64,000 nucleotides of DNA from Nostoc sp. TCL26-01 (GCF_013393945.1 NZ_CP040297.1:6228809-6292808); one strand, 5' to 3'; positions 46,276 through 55,685 are shown, counted from the stretch's first letter. Notes: generated from the letters alone by a model not told the origin. Made by a program: numbers and translations.

Positions 46276-46848
46276 TTACCAGTCTTGCTCACTATTGAGA
46301 ATAGACTTCAACTTGTTTAATCCTAACCGAATTCTCGTTTTGACTGTACCTAGCGATATGCCAGTCTTGGTGGCAATTTGACTCTGAGTTAGCCCTTGAT
46401 AATATGCTAATTCAATCACCAGTTTTTGTTCAGTGGGTAGATTTTTTATCGCTGTCATCACTCGACTACGACGTTCCGCAATTACGACTTCCTCAAACAA
46501 ATTGACGTTATCAGCTTTGGGTTGAATCTCGGCTGCATCCATAGACAGAGTATTAGCTGGAGAAGTTCGTTGTAATTTCCGTAGACGATCCAGAATACGA
46601 CTGCGTGCTAAGGTAAATAACCAAGTGTCAACTCTGCCTTTTTGAGTGTCGTAGCGTTCAGCAATCCGCCAAACCTGAGCAAACACATCTAAAACCACCT
46701 CTTCACTTTCTTCGACAGATTGCAGACTTTTGAAAGCGATCGCATAGATAATTTTGGCATAGCGATCGTAAAGAGCAGATAGCGCTGATTGGTCACGCTG
46801 GGCAATTTTAGTTAAAAGTGAAACATCAGCAGTAGGTAAACTCTCCAT
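46276..46848 (-). CDS. ECF (group 4) RNA polymerase sigma factor
   Basis: 190 residues, typical length. Region 2: LYDRYAKIIYAIAFKSL, EEVVLDVFAQVWRIAERYD, VDTWLFTLARSRILDRLRKL. Region 4: LPTEQKLVIELAYYQGLTQS followed by the helix-turn-helix IATKTGISLGTVKTRIRLGL. There is no region 3. It is upstream of, and surely co-transcribed with, the cupin anti-sigma gene. The start ATG at 46848 opens with MESLPTADVSLL. Confidence 0.94.
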   Translation of the reverse strand: MESLPTADVSLLTKIAQRDQSALSALYDRYAKIIYAIAFKSLQSVEESEEVVLDVFAQVWRIAERYDTQKGRVDTWLFTLARSRILDRLRKLQRTSPANTLSMDAAEIQPKADNVNLFEEVVIAERRSRVMTAIKNLPTEQKLVIELAYYQGLTQSQIATKTGISLGTVKTRIRLGLNKLKSILNSEQDW

Positions 46849-47025
46849 TCAGAGACTTGATGATAGCGATCAGTACATAACTCGGAGTATAGCCACCTTT
46901 TGATTACTTTCCAAGCGTTCTGATATCAAGTTCTAATCAAAGAAAGTAAAATCAGGGTTTTAACCCGCGTAGGCGGGTTTTGTCTGTGTAGCTGCGACTT
47001 ACAGTCGCTTAGTACAAAATATGAC

Positions 47026-48198
47026 CTACTCTCCATCCCTCAATGCCCATGCTAAAAAACGCTCAATATGATACAAAGCGATTTGATTACCCATACCGTT
47101 AAATACTGCATCAAAGGAGTGTTCTGCCCAGGGGATTTTCAGGAAGATAGCTTTGTTACCTGTCGCCTGTAAACGCTGATATAGTTGCTGTCCGAAGATG
47201 GATTTTACTAGATGATCGCGATCGCCATATATAAGTAGTGTCGGTGGTAGATTGGGTTTAACATGATTAATCGGTGATGCCTCTTGATAGAGTGTGGGTA
47301 CTTGCTCTGGAGAACCGCCTAACAAGGCTTGTAAAACAGCTTTGGTATTGATGGGATCAGGTGATGGCGGATCTGTATATCCTTGAAGTAAGTTTGTCGG
47401 AGCATAGTAATTAATGACAGCGCGAATGGGGATATTATTTAACTGATATGCTGCCAACGTTGCTAAATGCCCTCCAGATGACCAACCAATGACAGCAATC
47501 CGTGTTGGGTCAATTTCGTAAGTTTCTGCCTGTTGAATCATGAATTGCAAAGCTGCTGCCACATCTTGTAGTTGGGCAGGAAAGCGATAACGAGGAGCAT
47601 GACGATAATCAATAGCAACTACAGTATATCCCTGAGCCGCAATGTAGCTGTTAAATCTGGCATTTTGTGTTGGTTTACCCCTCTGCCATGCACCGCCGTA
47701 AATAGCAGCGATCGCTGGATAACGTCCTGTTACCATAGGTTGATAAATCTCTAAACTTAGGGGTGTACCGTCAGCAGCCGCAAAGGTGTGGCTAGACTGG
47801 CGGACTTTGGGTTTTGCCAATCCCGTAAATAAGTCAGCTAAGACAAAGGGACGAGGGCGCATTTTGGCTTGTAAATCAGCCGGAATTTGCCAATTTCCTA
47901 ATACAGCTTGCATTTGCGTCTGTGCCTGTTGGATAGTAGTTGGCAGTTGCCATAGGGGAATGCAACTCAGAATTAGGGCGAGCAAACTACAACTGACTGC
48001 TATGCGACTGAGCAGAAAATATTTAGACTGAGAAAATGATAATAATAGAGCGATTGAGTTACCAATGATCAATATGGGGCTAATTTCTGGGCTACCTACA
48101 GCTAGCGGTAACAAAGTAAAATTCGGAGCCGGAATAACAATCCAAATACTCAAGAATAGCCCGATAAAACTGAGAATTAGTCCTAACCACAATTTCAT
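47026..48198 (-). CDS. Membrane-anchored alpha/beta hydrolase (HSL/carboxylesterase-like)
   Basis: 390 residues. Three N-terminal hydrophobic helices (LWLGLILSFIGLFLSIWIVI; ISPILIIGNSIALLLSF; RIAVSCSLLALILSCIPLW) anchor the protein. The hydrolase domain has AIYGGAWQRGKP (oxyanion loop, Tyr in place of the usual His-Gly-Gly), VVAIDYRHAPRYRFPAQLQD, nucleophile elbow VIGWSSGGHLAT, acid LLIYGDRDHLVKS and His in WAEHSFD. This is the HSL/BD-FAE type of esterase. Substrate unknown. Confidence 0.9.
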   Translation of the reverse strand: MKLWLGLILSFIGLFLSIWIVIPAPNFTLLPLAVGSPEISPILIIGNSIALLLSFSQSKYFLLSRIAVSCSLLALILSCIPLWQLPTTIQQAQTQMQAVLGNWQIPADLQAKMRPRPFVLADLFTGLAKPKVRQSSHTFAAADGTPLSLEIYQPMVTGRYPAIAAIYGGAWQRGKPTQNARFNSYIAAQGYTVVAIDYRHAPRYRFPAQLQDVAAALQFMIQQAETYEIDPTRIAVIGWSSGGHLATLAAYQLNNIPIRAVINYYAPTNLLQGYTDPPSPDPINTKAVLQALLGGSPEQVPTLYQEASPINHVKPNLPPTLLIYGDRDHLVKSIFGQQLYQRLQATGNKAIFLKIPWAEHSFDAVFNGMGNQIALYHIERFLAWALRDGE

Positions 48199-48529
48199 AT
48201 ATAGGAATCCTATTTTGTATAAGAATACGCTGTGACTGGCTACTTGGATCTCAACAGAGGCGATCGCCAGTAGATTGTGGTGATAGTCAGAGCAATTAGC
48301 GTCACTAACAAGGAAACAGTAAATTTGCTCCCTTTCTAATATTAAATAAAGATTAAATTAATACTAATTAACTCATATCAGACAACGGATTTAAATACTG
48401 AAACCCTTGATCAGAAGTCGATTTAGCGATAATCTCTTACAGATTGCTACATGGTATTACAAATTACGAATCAACAATTAATAACTGGTATAATTCCTGA
48501 GTGATTAACAAAAGCATGGATAAATAGTC

Positions 48530-49243
48530 ATGACTAAACAATTACTGATTTACGAACAAGTCGTCCCCATTTCCAAAGAACGCCACAAAGATTGGTCATT
48601 AAAACAAGGTTCAGACTATGGCTTTGCTCGTCAAATCAATTCTGTTCCCTTGATGGCAGTTGAGTTTGCCAATGCAGTTAATGATTATGCGATCGTTTTT
48701 GTCGAAAGTGAAGCAGAAATCATGCCGATCGCTATTTTAGGCGTTAAGCAAGAAGAAAACCAATTTGTCACTGAAACAGGCAGTTGGAATGCCAAATACA
48801 TTCCCGCATTCATCCGCCGTTACCCCTTCATCTTCTCTAGTAGTGATGATGGACAAACCTTTACTCTATGTATAGATGAAACCTTTGAGGGATTGAACCA
48901 AGAAGGCAAAGGAGAAAGGTTTTTTGATGCAGAAGGCGAACAAACTCAATATTTAACTAATGTTCTAGAATTTTTAAAAGAATACCAAAAGCAGTTTCAA
49001 ATCACACAATTTTTAGGTAAGAAACTCAAAGAGTTAGACTTACTAGAGCCAATGAAAGCTACCTTTCAGCTAAAAACAGGAGAAGAATCCTCTTTAACAG
49101 GTTTTTCTGCTGTGAGTACAGAAAGATTGAGAAAACTTTCAGGAGAGCAATTAGTAGATTTGATGCAGACAGGACAACTTGATTTGCTGTATTTGCACTT
49201 GCATTCTATGCGTAATTTCTCCTTAATTATAGAAAATACCTAA
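48530..49243 (+). CDS. SapC family protein
   Basis: 237 residues. Conserved SapC-family blocks: PISKERHKDWSLKQGSDYGF, ARQINSVPLMAVEFANAV, YIPAFIRRYPFIFSSSDDG, CIDETFEGLNQEGKGERFFD and MKATFQLKTGEE near the end. The family is named for S-layer-linked genes of Campylobacter, and no biochemical role is established. A TATAAT at 48489 is a plausible -10 box. A MITE begins at the base after the stop codon (49244). Confidence 0.82.
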   Translation: MTKQLLIYEQVVPISKERHKDWSLKQGSDYGFARQINSVPLMAVEFANAVNDYAIVFVESEAEIMPIAILGVKQEENQFVTETGSWNAKYIPAFIRRYPFIFSSSDDGQTFTLCIDETFEGLNQEGKGERFFDAEGEQTQYLTNVLEFLKEYQKQFQITQFLGKKLKELDLLEPMKATFQLKTGEESSLTGFSAVSTERLRKLSGEQLVDLMQTGQLDLLYLHLHSMRNFSLIIENT

Positions 49244-49397
49244 GAGGACGTTGGAAAAGTCTGTTTGTTTGTCATGTTGAATGCAGCGTAGCGGAATAAA
49301 ACATCTCGGTATGTGCCACAAAACCTAGATTATTCCTGACGCTGCGCTTCAGTCAGAATGACATTTTTATACCTACTGAAACTTTTCAAACACCCTC
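49244..49397. mobile_element. 154-bp MITE, copy 2, inserted at the sapC-like stop codon
   Basis: Ends GAGGACGTTGGAAAAGT and ACTTTTCAAACACCCTC, flanked by TAA on both sides; the left TAA (49241-49243) is the stop codon of the preceding gene. Same length as copy 1. Confidence 0.92.
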
Positions 49398-49732
49398 TAA
49401 TGCACTGTCAGAAAGTCGTTATATCAATTCACTAAAAATCTGCTACAAATCCAAATATAGAAACCCTTGTAAAATCAGGCTTTCTTAATTTTGAATTTTG
49501 AATTGGTATTACCTGATCAAGTAAGCTGATATTTCGTTTGTCAATTGTCAAAAGTCAACAGTCCAACTTAGCTTTTAGATTATGGACTGTTGACTTTTGC
49601 TACCTATTATGGAAAACATACAACTTAAATAGGTCAAGTCGCCTCGCTCCAATTCAAAATTAAAGACAATCCTCTGCGCTCCTCTGCGTTTAAAAACATT
49701 GATTTCATGTCTCACTTAACTGGGTTTCCTAA
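49398..49732. other. Gene-free spacer
   Basis: AT-rich, with STRR-like TTGTCAAAAGTCAACAGTCC near 49540 and no supported gene or RNA. Confidence 0.55.
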
Positions 49733-50011
49733 TTAAAACTCTATCCCTTGATGGGTAGAGTATTCTGAGTTCTGAATTCTGTTTTCTGACTCCTTTTTAT
49801 TATCTTCTTGAAAAAGGTTTGGATCTAAATTAGGAGGAAATATTAAAACCTCCTTTCCTGATAGCAAAAGAATTTTATGGTAAAGCTCAACTGCTTTGGA
49901 TAAGTAGCAGTATTTAATCGGAACCCATCGCTCGTCACTATAAAAGTATATAACTACGCGCTCTGATGGGTAATCCTTTAAAGGGTAAGGAATGTTCCAG
50001 GGCGAAAACAT
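49733..50011 (-). CDS. Small hypothetical protein
   Basis: 92 codons, opening MFSPWNIPYPLKDYPSERVV, then a helix CYLSKAVELYHKILLLSG and a hydrophobic LIFPPNLDPNLFQ. The last ~20 residues (KKESENRIQNSEYS) are translated from GAATTCAGAACTCAGAATAC-like repeat DNA found across this genome, so the original C-terminus may have been replaced. It is not a recognised family; it could be real but short, or a remnant. Confidence 0.45.
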   Translation of the reverse strand: MFSPWNIPYPLKDYPSERVVIYFYSDERWVPIKYCYLSKAVELYHKILLLSGKEVLIFPPNLDPNLFQEDNKKESENRIQNSEYSTHQGIEF

Positions 50012-50607
50012 ACTTTTTGTTAAGAAAATTTTAATTATTTATTTAATGTTATTAGAAAAATTCTTTTAATCCCAAAAAAAGTAGTTAAAACTATCTTTAG
50101 CAATATTTTTATCTACCTCAAAAGATGTATAAATTTACTATTGCATCCTTATATATCAATAATTTTAATTTAAAGTTGATCCGAGTATTTTTTTTTAGAC
50201 GCAATTAATCACGTTGAAAAATCAATTCTTTGGTGCTGGTATAGGACTATAGGACTCATATTTGATTTTTATTGGCGTAGCCTGCGCTTATACCATTTCA
50301 CTCTAATAATGATACACATACATTAAGTAGAGACGTTGCATTGCAACGTCTCTACTGTTCACATTTAAAGGAAATTGGTATTACACATACAAAACTCAGT
50401 ACACCTTTATTCTTTCTTCCCAGTCCCCATTGCTCCTTCCGAGTTCCCCAATTCCTTACCTCTACGAGTGATGCAGAAATCAAATCGGATTAGTATATGT
50501 ATTTTCTCCAGCTCAGTCAAAAGCCTTGAGAAAATGTCAATATTGTTGAGTACCCTAAATTAAAATGCCAACACGGACATTAAGGCAAACTTATCACCAA
50601 CAGACTG
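50012..50607. other. 596-bp spacer upstream of the ABC cluster
   Basis: AT-rich left half; holds the palindromic MITE at 50290-50381 and a block (AGAAATCAAATCGGATT, near 50475) also found near 14996. It must carry the ABC operon promoter. No gene is seen. Confidence 0.6.
50290..50381. mobile_element. MITE-like element carrying the 29-bp palindrome
   Basis: Inverted ends ATACCATTTC and GAAATTGGTAT enclose the palindrome at 50327-50355. About 70 bp match the element at 4085-4150 in reverse orientation, which defines the family beyond the palindrome. Confidence 0.78.
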
Positions 50608-51603
50608 ATGATTGAAGTTGAACATCTAAGTAAAACCTACGGTTCCACCCCAGCTATTACTGATGTGACTTTCAGCGTTGAACCAGGGGAGATTTTAGGA
50701 TTTTTGGGGCCGAATGGCGCTGGTAAAACGACAACGATGCGAATTTTGGCAGGTTACTTACCCGCCAGTAGTGGGACAGCAAAAATTGCTGGCTGCGATG
50801 TCCATGAAAATTCTTTGGCGGTACGTCAGCGTATTGGTTATTTACCAGAAACACCGCCACTATATCCAGAAATGACTGTGGAAGGGTTTCTGCATTTTGT
50901 CACACGAATTAAAGGAGTAGCAGCAGGAGATCGCATCACTAAAATCAATGCGGCGATCAAACGGTGTAATCTAGAGGATAAACGCCACGTCATTATCCGC
51001 AAGTTATCTAAAGGCTATCGTCAAAGAGTCGGCATAGCACAAGCCATAGTCCATGATCCCCCAGCTATTATCCTCGATGAACCAACGGTGGGACTTGATC
51101 CTAGACAAATCATCGATGTGCGGAATTTAATTAAGAGTCTGGCTGGGACACACACCATTATTCTCTCTACTCACATTTTGCCGGAGGTGAGTATGACTTG
51201 TAGCCGTGTAGCCATTATCAATGGTGGCAAGATAGTAGCCACGAATACACCAGAAAATTTGATGACTCAGTTGACAGGTGGCTCAGGTTATGAAATCGAA
51301 ATTGAAGGAGAAATAGCTTTAGCCAAACAAGTCTTGCAAAATGTCGTTGGTGTGAGTTTGGTAGAATCTATTACTGGTAATCATCACCTCAGAGAAAATC
51401 GCGCTTACCTGCGAGTGATTTCCCAACCAAGCAGCGAACCAGGAAGAGATATTGCCACAACTTTAATTCGTGCTGGCTTTGGTTTGCATGAAATGCGGCG
51501 TGTTAGCGCTACCCTAGAAGATGTCTTTTTACAACTGACTACACAAGAAAAAAATCTGGCATCCCTAGCCGACTCAGCAGACAAAGAAGGAGAAGCAGCG
51601 TAA
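50608..51603 (+). CDS. ABC transporter ATP-binding protein (GldA/NatA-like)
   Basis: 331 residues. Walker A FLGPNGAGKTTTMRIL, signature LSKGYRQRVGIAQAI, Walker B AIILDEPTVGLDPRQ and the switch His in LSTHILPEVS are intact. A C-terminal extension (residues ~225-331) is typical of export-type or gliding-gene ATPases. The permease gene starts at the next base after its stop. This gene heads the GldA-GldF-GldG-like cluster common in cyanobacteria, whose substrate is unknown. Confidence 0.94.
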   Translation: MIEVEHLSKTYGSTPAITDVTFSVEPGEILGFLGPNGAGKTTTMRILAGYLPASSGTAKIAGCDVHENSLAVRQRIGYLPETPPLYPEMTVEGFLHFVTRIKGVAAGDRITKINAAIKRCNLEDKRHVIIRKLSKGYRQRVGIAQAIVHDPPAIILDEPTVGLDPRQIIDVRNLIKSLAGTHTIILSTHILPEVSMTCSRVAIINGGKIVATNTPENLMTQLTGGSGYEIEIEGEIALAKQVLQNVVGVSLVESITGNHHLRENRAYLRVISQPSSEPGRDIATTLIRAGFGLHEMRRVSATLEDVFLQLTTQEKNLASLADSADKEGEAA

Positions 51604-52416
51604 ATGGGTATAGTTTTGAGTAATATTCTTGCCATTTATCGCCGAGAATTACAGAGTTATTTTGTCTCGCCTTTAGCATATGCGATCGCTGGCGTGTTTT
51701 GGTTCCTGGCTGGATTATTTTTGGTGATGATTCTCTTGGGGCCTGATGGAATTTTGCCTTCAGTCGCCTATTTAGATTTACAAGGACAACAATTAGGCGT
51801 ACCAGTTCCACCCATTGATGTTCCTTACGAATTTATCCGCGCATTTTTAGACCGACTGGGTTGGCTACTCTTATTTATCCTGCCGATTCTCTCAATGGGA
51901 CTGTATGCTGAAGAACGCAAACGCGGGACATTGGAACTTTTAGCCACCTCACCAGTCACTAATTGGGCCGTCGCCGTGGGTAAGTTATTGGGAGTGCTGA
52001 CATTTTTTATCAGTCTAGTTGTACCATTGCTGATATTTGAAGCGATCGCTATTAATGGCGCAACTCCCCCAATGCCAATTACAATCCCTTTATTAGCTCA
52101 CTTGGGATTAATCTTGTTAGCAGCTGCTATTCTCTCTTTAGGAATGTTTATTTCCTCCTTAACAGATAGCACGATTTTGTCGGCTGTTCTCACATTTGCC
52201 CTAGTTTTATTATTGTTATTTATTGATTTAATCGCTAAAAATATAGGCGGTTCTGTAGGCGAAATCATCGGTCACTTTTCCTTGTTGAAACATTACACCA
52301 CCTTTATTCAAGGGATTTTTGACACCAGCGCTTTCATATTATTTGCTAGTTACATCTTTTTGGGTATCTTTCTCACAGCCCAATCGATTGATGCACTGAG
52401 ATTTCAACGTCATTAG
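51604..52416 (+). CDS. ABC-2 type permease (GldF-like)
   Basis: 270 residues, about six transmembrane helices: PLAYAIAGVFWFLAGLFLVM, LGWLLLFILPILSMGLYAEE, VLTFFISLVVPLLIFEAI, LAHLGLILLAAAILSLGM, FALVLLLLFIDLIA and FILFASYIFLGIFLTAQSID. The conserved cytoplasmic motif EERKRGTLELLATSPVT is present. It starts at the base after the ATPase stop, so translation is coupled. It works with the ATPase and probably with the GldG-like protein downstream. Confidence 0.93.
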   Translation: MGIVLSNILAIYRRELQSYFVSPLAYAIAGVFWFLAGLFLVMILLGPDGILPSVAYLDLQGQQLGVPVPPIDVPYEFIRAFLDRLGWLLLFILPILSMGLYAEERKRGTLELLATSPVTNWAVAVGKLLGVLTFFISLVVPLLIFEAIAINGATPPMPITIPLLAHLGLILLAAAILSLGMFISSLTDSTILSAVLTFALVLLLLFIDLIAKNIGGSVGEIIGHFSLLKHYTTFIQGIFDTSAFILFASYIFLGIFLTAQSIDALRFQRH

Positions 52417-52471
52417 TCATTAGTCATTAGTCATTAGTCAATAGTCATTAGTCAATAGTCATTAGTCATTA
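52417..52471. repeat. STRR array (CATTAGT units)
   Basis: About seven heptamers of ATTAGTC/ATAGTCA follow the permease stop and end at the MITE that starts at 52472. Confidence 0.88.
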
Positions 52472-52735
52472 GAGGATGTTTGAAAAGTTTTGGGCGATTA
52501 GAAATAGCTACTACACAAACAAAGTCCACCTCTGTGGACTAACACAAAATCAAGTATTTCAAACCTGCGGAGGCAGGTTTCGTCTGTGTAGCCAAGCCAC
52601 TGCTTTGGGGAGACACTGCGTTGTGGGGGTTCCCCCCATTGAAGCAAGTGTCGTCGGGTTTCCCGACTTGTAGCAAGTGGCGCGCGATTTATAATCGCTG
52701 GGGCTGGTATTAATTTAGACTTTTCAAACACCCTC
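52472..52735. mobile_element. 264-bp MITE, copy 3, inside the ABC cluster
   Basis: Ends GAGGATGTTTGAAAAGT and ACTTTTCAAACACCCTC are exact enough to form a 17-bp inverted repeat with one mismatch, flanked by TTA on both sides (52469-52471 and 52736-52738). The core differs from copies 1 and 2 and is related to 24664-24785. It separates the permease from the GldG-like gene by 377 bp. Confidence 0.92.
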
Positions 52736-52793
52736 TTAGTAAAGACAAGTGACAGGAGACAGTGACAAAGAACAAATGACAGGAACAAATGAC

Positions 52794-54572
52794 ATGAAGA
52801 CTATTGGAAAAAAACAACTTGGAATATATCTGATTTGGCTAGGCTTGTTTTTGATTGTGGCTGGTTTAACTGCGGGGTTAGTGGCAGATACTTGGGGTGT
52901 GATTCCTCTAGGGTTGATAATCAGTGGCGTTGTCGTGATAGGGTTGTGGGTAGTTTGGCAAAGTCGTCAGAGTCATTGGTGGAGGCGGCGTTCGACTCAA
53001 GCTAGCACTAACGCTTTAGTCGCAACGCTAGCCGTGTTAGTAATTTTGGTATTGGTGAACTTTTTGAGTACTCGTTACCAAGTGCGGACAGACTTAACCG
53101 AAACCCAACTGTTTACCCTCTCACCCCAATCACAGCAACTAGTACGTAACCTCAAGCAACCAGTGAAAATTTGGGTGTTTGATGTCACACAAAATTCTCA
53201 AGATAAAGAACTATTGCAAAATTATCGCCGTCAAAGCAACAAATTCCAGTTTGAGTATGTTGATCCTCAAGGTAGACCAGGAATAGCCGAAAAATTTGCA
53301 GTCAAAGAATACGGTGAAGTTTATGTAGAATCAGAGAACAAGCGGCAATTAGTGCAAACAGTCAATGTTAATGAACGCCTATCAGAAATTCAGTTAACTA
53401 ATAAACTACAACAAATTATTAGCGATCGCACAGCTAAAGTGTACTTTCTCCAAGGTCATGGCGAACACCCAATTACTAGCGGTGAAGGTGCAATTTCTCA
53501 AGCAATCAAAGCATTAACAGATAAAAATTATAATTCATCAGCGTTGAATCTCGCAGAAAATGCCAAAGTTCCCGATGATGCTAACGTCGTAGTTATCGCA
53601 GGCGCTAAACGGGGATTATTTGATGGCGAAGTCAAAGCTTTGCAAGACTACCTCAATCGTGGTGGTAACGTCCTACTCATGATTGACCCCAGTACTAACC
53701 CCAACCTCAACAGCTTACTTCAAGAATGGGGGGTACGCTTAGATGACCGTCTAGCCGTCGATGTTTCCAGAAGTAGTGTTAATCTCGGCCCAGCCGCACC
53801 CATAGTTACAGATTATGGACAACACCCAATAACCCAAGATTTTGGTAATGGTACTTCCTTCTATCGCCTAGCCAGACCATTAGAAATTACCCCCGTCTCC
53901 GGAGTCCAGTCTACACCCCTACTCAAAACCAAACCCTATCCCGATAGTTGGGCAGAAAGTGACCTCAAAGACGAAAATTTGCAATTTAACTCCGACAAAG
54001 ACCTCAAAGGGCCTCTCACCTTGGGTGTAGCTTTAACAAGGAAACTCCCCACCCCATCCCCAACAACTCAAGCCAGCCCCACAACCTCACCCACCCCATC
54101 CCCAACAACTCAAGCCAGCCCCACAACCTCACCTACCCCATCCCCAACAACTCAACCCAGCCCCACAACCTCACCCACCCCATCCCCAACAACTCAACCC
54201 AGCCCCACAACCTCACCCACCCCATCCCCAACAACTCAACCCAGCCCCACTCCCACAGCTGCGTTAACTCCACCAGCTGAACCAAAATCCGACAAAACCA
54301 CCACCGAATCACGAATGGTAGTAATTGGTAACTCTGATTTCGTCACAGATAACATATTTCCACAACAATTAAATGGAGATGTATTTCTCAACTCAGTTAC
54401 TTGGCTAAATCAACAAGACGACCAAATTCTCTCAATTCGTCCCAAAGAACCAAAAAACCGCCGTATCACCCTATCCACCTCACAAGCCAACCTCTTAACC
54501 CTATCTTCTCTGTTATTCTTACCCTTACTAGCCTTTATCGCCGCCACCGCTATTTGGTGGAAACGACGATGA
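52794..54572 (+). CDS. GldG-like ABC-associated membrane protein
   Basis: 592 residues from the ATG at 52794; in-frame GTG 52749 would add 15 repeat-derived residues. Three N-terminal helices (YLIWLGLFLIVAGLTAGLV; LGLIISGVVVIGLWVVW; LVATLAVLVILVLVNFLS) and one C-terminal helix (LLTLSSLLFLPLLAFIAATA). The external GldG-type domain includes LTETQLFTLSPQSQQLVRNL, VYFLQGHGEHPI, ALQDYLNRGGNVLLMIDPST and VIGNSDFVTDN. A Pro/Ser/Thr linker of five 14-residue repeats lies before the last domain. Partner of the ABC genes upstream; substrate unknown. Confidence 0.9.
   Translation: MKTIGKKQLGIYLIWLGLFLIVAGLTAGLVADTWGVIPLGLIISGVVVIGLWVVWQSRQSHWWRRRSTQASTNALVATLAVLVILVLVNFLSTRYQVRTDLTETQLFTLSPQSQQLVRNLKQPVKIWVFDVTQNSQDKELLQNYRRQSNKFQFEYVDPQGRPGIAEKFAVKEYGEVYVESENKRQLVQTVNVNERLSEIQLTNKLQQIISDRTAKVYFLQGHGEHPITSGEGAISQAIKALTDKNYNSSALNLAENAKVPDDANVVVIAGAKRGLFDGEVKALQDYLNRGGNVLLMIDPSTNPNLNSLLQEWGVRLDDRLAVDVSRSSVNLGPAAPIVTDYGQHPITQDFGNGTSFYRLARPLEITPVSGVQSTPLLKTKPYPDSWAESDLKDENLQFNSDKDLKGPLTLGVALTRKLPTPSPTTQASPTTSPTPSPTTQASPTTSPTPSPTTQPSPTTSPTPSPTTQPSPTTSPTPSPTTQPSPTPTAALTPPAEPKSDKTTTESRMVVIGNSDFVTDNIFPQQLNGDVFLNSVTWLNQQDDQILSIRPKEPKNRRITLSTSQANLLTLSSLLFLPLLAFIAATAIWWKRR
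54049..54258 (+). repeat. Five 42-bp tandem repeats coding for TPSPTTQ(A/P)SPTTSP
   Basis: Units start at 54049, 54091, 54133, 54175 and 54217. The first two encode QASP and the later ones QPSP, so the array has expanded by unit duplication. It lies between the two structured parts of the GldG-like protein. Confidence 0.92.
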
Positions 54573-54831
54573 TGAGAGTGATGAGTAGTGAGTGATGAGT
54601 AGAGAGTGAGGGAGTGAGGGAGTGCTGAGTGCTGTTAGCGGTAGCGGGGCGTTTAGCCCGTGCTGAGTAGAGAGTGAGGGAGTGAGGGAGTGAGGGAGTG
54701 CTGAGTGCTGAGTAGAGAGTGAGAGAGTGAGAGAGTGCTGAGTGCTAACTAATGACCAATGACTAATGACTATTGACCATTGACTATTGACCATTGACTA
54801 TTGACCATTGACCATTGACCATTGACCAATG
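54573..54831. repeat. Long STRR array between the GldG-like and DUF4340 genes
   Basis: GAGTGAGGGAGT/GAGTGCT units, a GTTAGCGGTAGCGGGGCG block (54635-54652), then TGACCAT/TGACTAT heptamers. The last heptamer region provides the ATG at 54829 (in CCAATGACTAA). Confidence 0.92.
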
Positions 54832-55398
54832 ACTAAACACACACTAATTTTGCTATTGTTAGCGCTAGGGTTAGGTGGTTTCGTGTATTTCCACGAAATT
54901 CAGGGTGCAAGTGTACGTGAAGAAGCTAAGGAAAATCAGCAGCAAATTTTCTCTTTCACAGAAGATGATGTGCAGTCTCTAACGGTTCAGACTAAAAACC
55001 TCAGCATAAATTTAGAACGTAACCCCCAGTCTAATAACCCCAAATGGTTGCTAAAATCTCCTGTATCAGCACCTGCAAATGACGCGATAGTTGGTTATCT
55101 CATGGATTTGTTGGTTAAGGGTAAGAGTGAAAGAACTGTATCCACTCCAGCTAACCAAGTAGCAGAATTTGGTCTAGACCAACCCCAAGCAACTATTAAT
55201 ATTAAACTAAAAAATCAAAAAACCCAACAGTTGATTTTAGGCAAGTCTGATTTTAATCGTCGTTTTGTCTACGCCCTAACTAACTCCCAAACCCAAGCAA
55301 ATGGGAATATAAATGTACTGTTAGTATCTACAGATTTTGCCAATGCTGTCAATCGAGAATTATCAGAGTGGAAACAGCCTGATAATATAAAAAAGTGA
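54829..55398 (+). CDS. DUF4340 domain protein, last gene of the ABC cluster
   Basis: 189 residues. A single N-terminal signal-anchor helix (LILLLLALGLGGFVYFHEI) leads to an external domain with QQIFSFTEDDVQSLTVQTK, KWLLKSPVSAPANDAIVGYL and VAEFGLDQPQATINIKLK. This matches DUF4340, the usual partner of GldA/F/G-type clusters. It is on the short side for the family (many are 300+), holding one domain copy. The start codon lies within STRR DNA, so leader sequence and ribosome site are unusual. Confidence 0.88.
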   Translation: MTKHTLILLLLALGLGGFVYFHEIQGASVREEAKENQQQIFSFTEDDVQSLTVQTKNLSINLERNPQSNNPKWLLKSPVSAPANDAIVGYLMDLLVKGKSERTVSTPANQVAEFGLDQPQATINIKLKNQKTQQLILGKSDFNRRFVYALTNSQTQANGNINVLLVSTDFANAVNRELSEWKQPDNIKK

Positions 55399-55406
55399 TG
55401 TTGAAG

Positions 55407-55685
55407 TTAATTTTCATCATCACCAATTCCGACTTGTGTGGGATTTCTTAATAAATCGATATCTTTTTTATGTTTTATATTGAAACTCAACAATTCTAAA
55501 TAGGCAAATGGTACAACTATCGGCCACAAAAGCGTAGCAATGGCTAAAATGATACGAGAAATAGAGCGATCGCTTGGACTCATTTCTTCATCATGAAGGA
55601 AGAAAAATATCCATTTCTTACATAACAAGTAAGCCATTACTATGTAAAATATAATGATGGGATACACAAAAATCAATTTCCACAT
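55407..55685 (-). CDS. Small membrane protein of unknown function
   Basis: 92 residues. Two transmembrane helices (LIFVYPIIIFYIVMAYLLC and IILAIATLLWPIVVPFAYLE) flank a short polar loop (HDEEMSPSDRSISR). The C-terminal tail is acidic. It is convergent with the DUF4340 gene and leaves only 8 bp between stops. I do not recognise a family; similar two-helix proteins are scattered in Nostocales. Confidence 0.65.
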   Translation of the reverse strand: MWKLIFVYPIIIFYIVMAYLLCKKWIFFFLHDEEMSPSDRSISRIILAIATLLWPIVVPFAYLELLSFNIKHKKDIDLLRNPTQVGIGDDEN

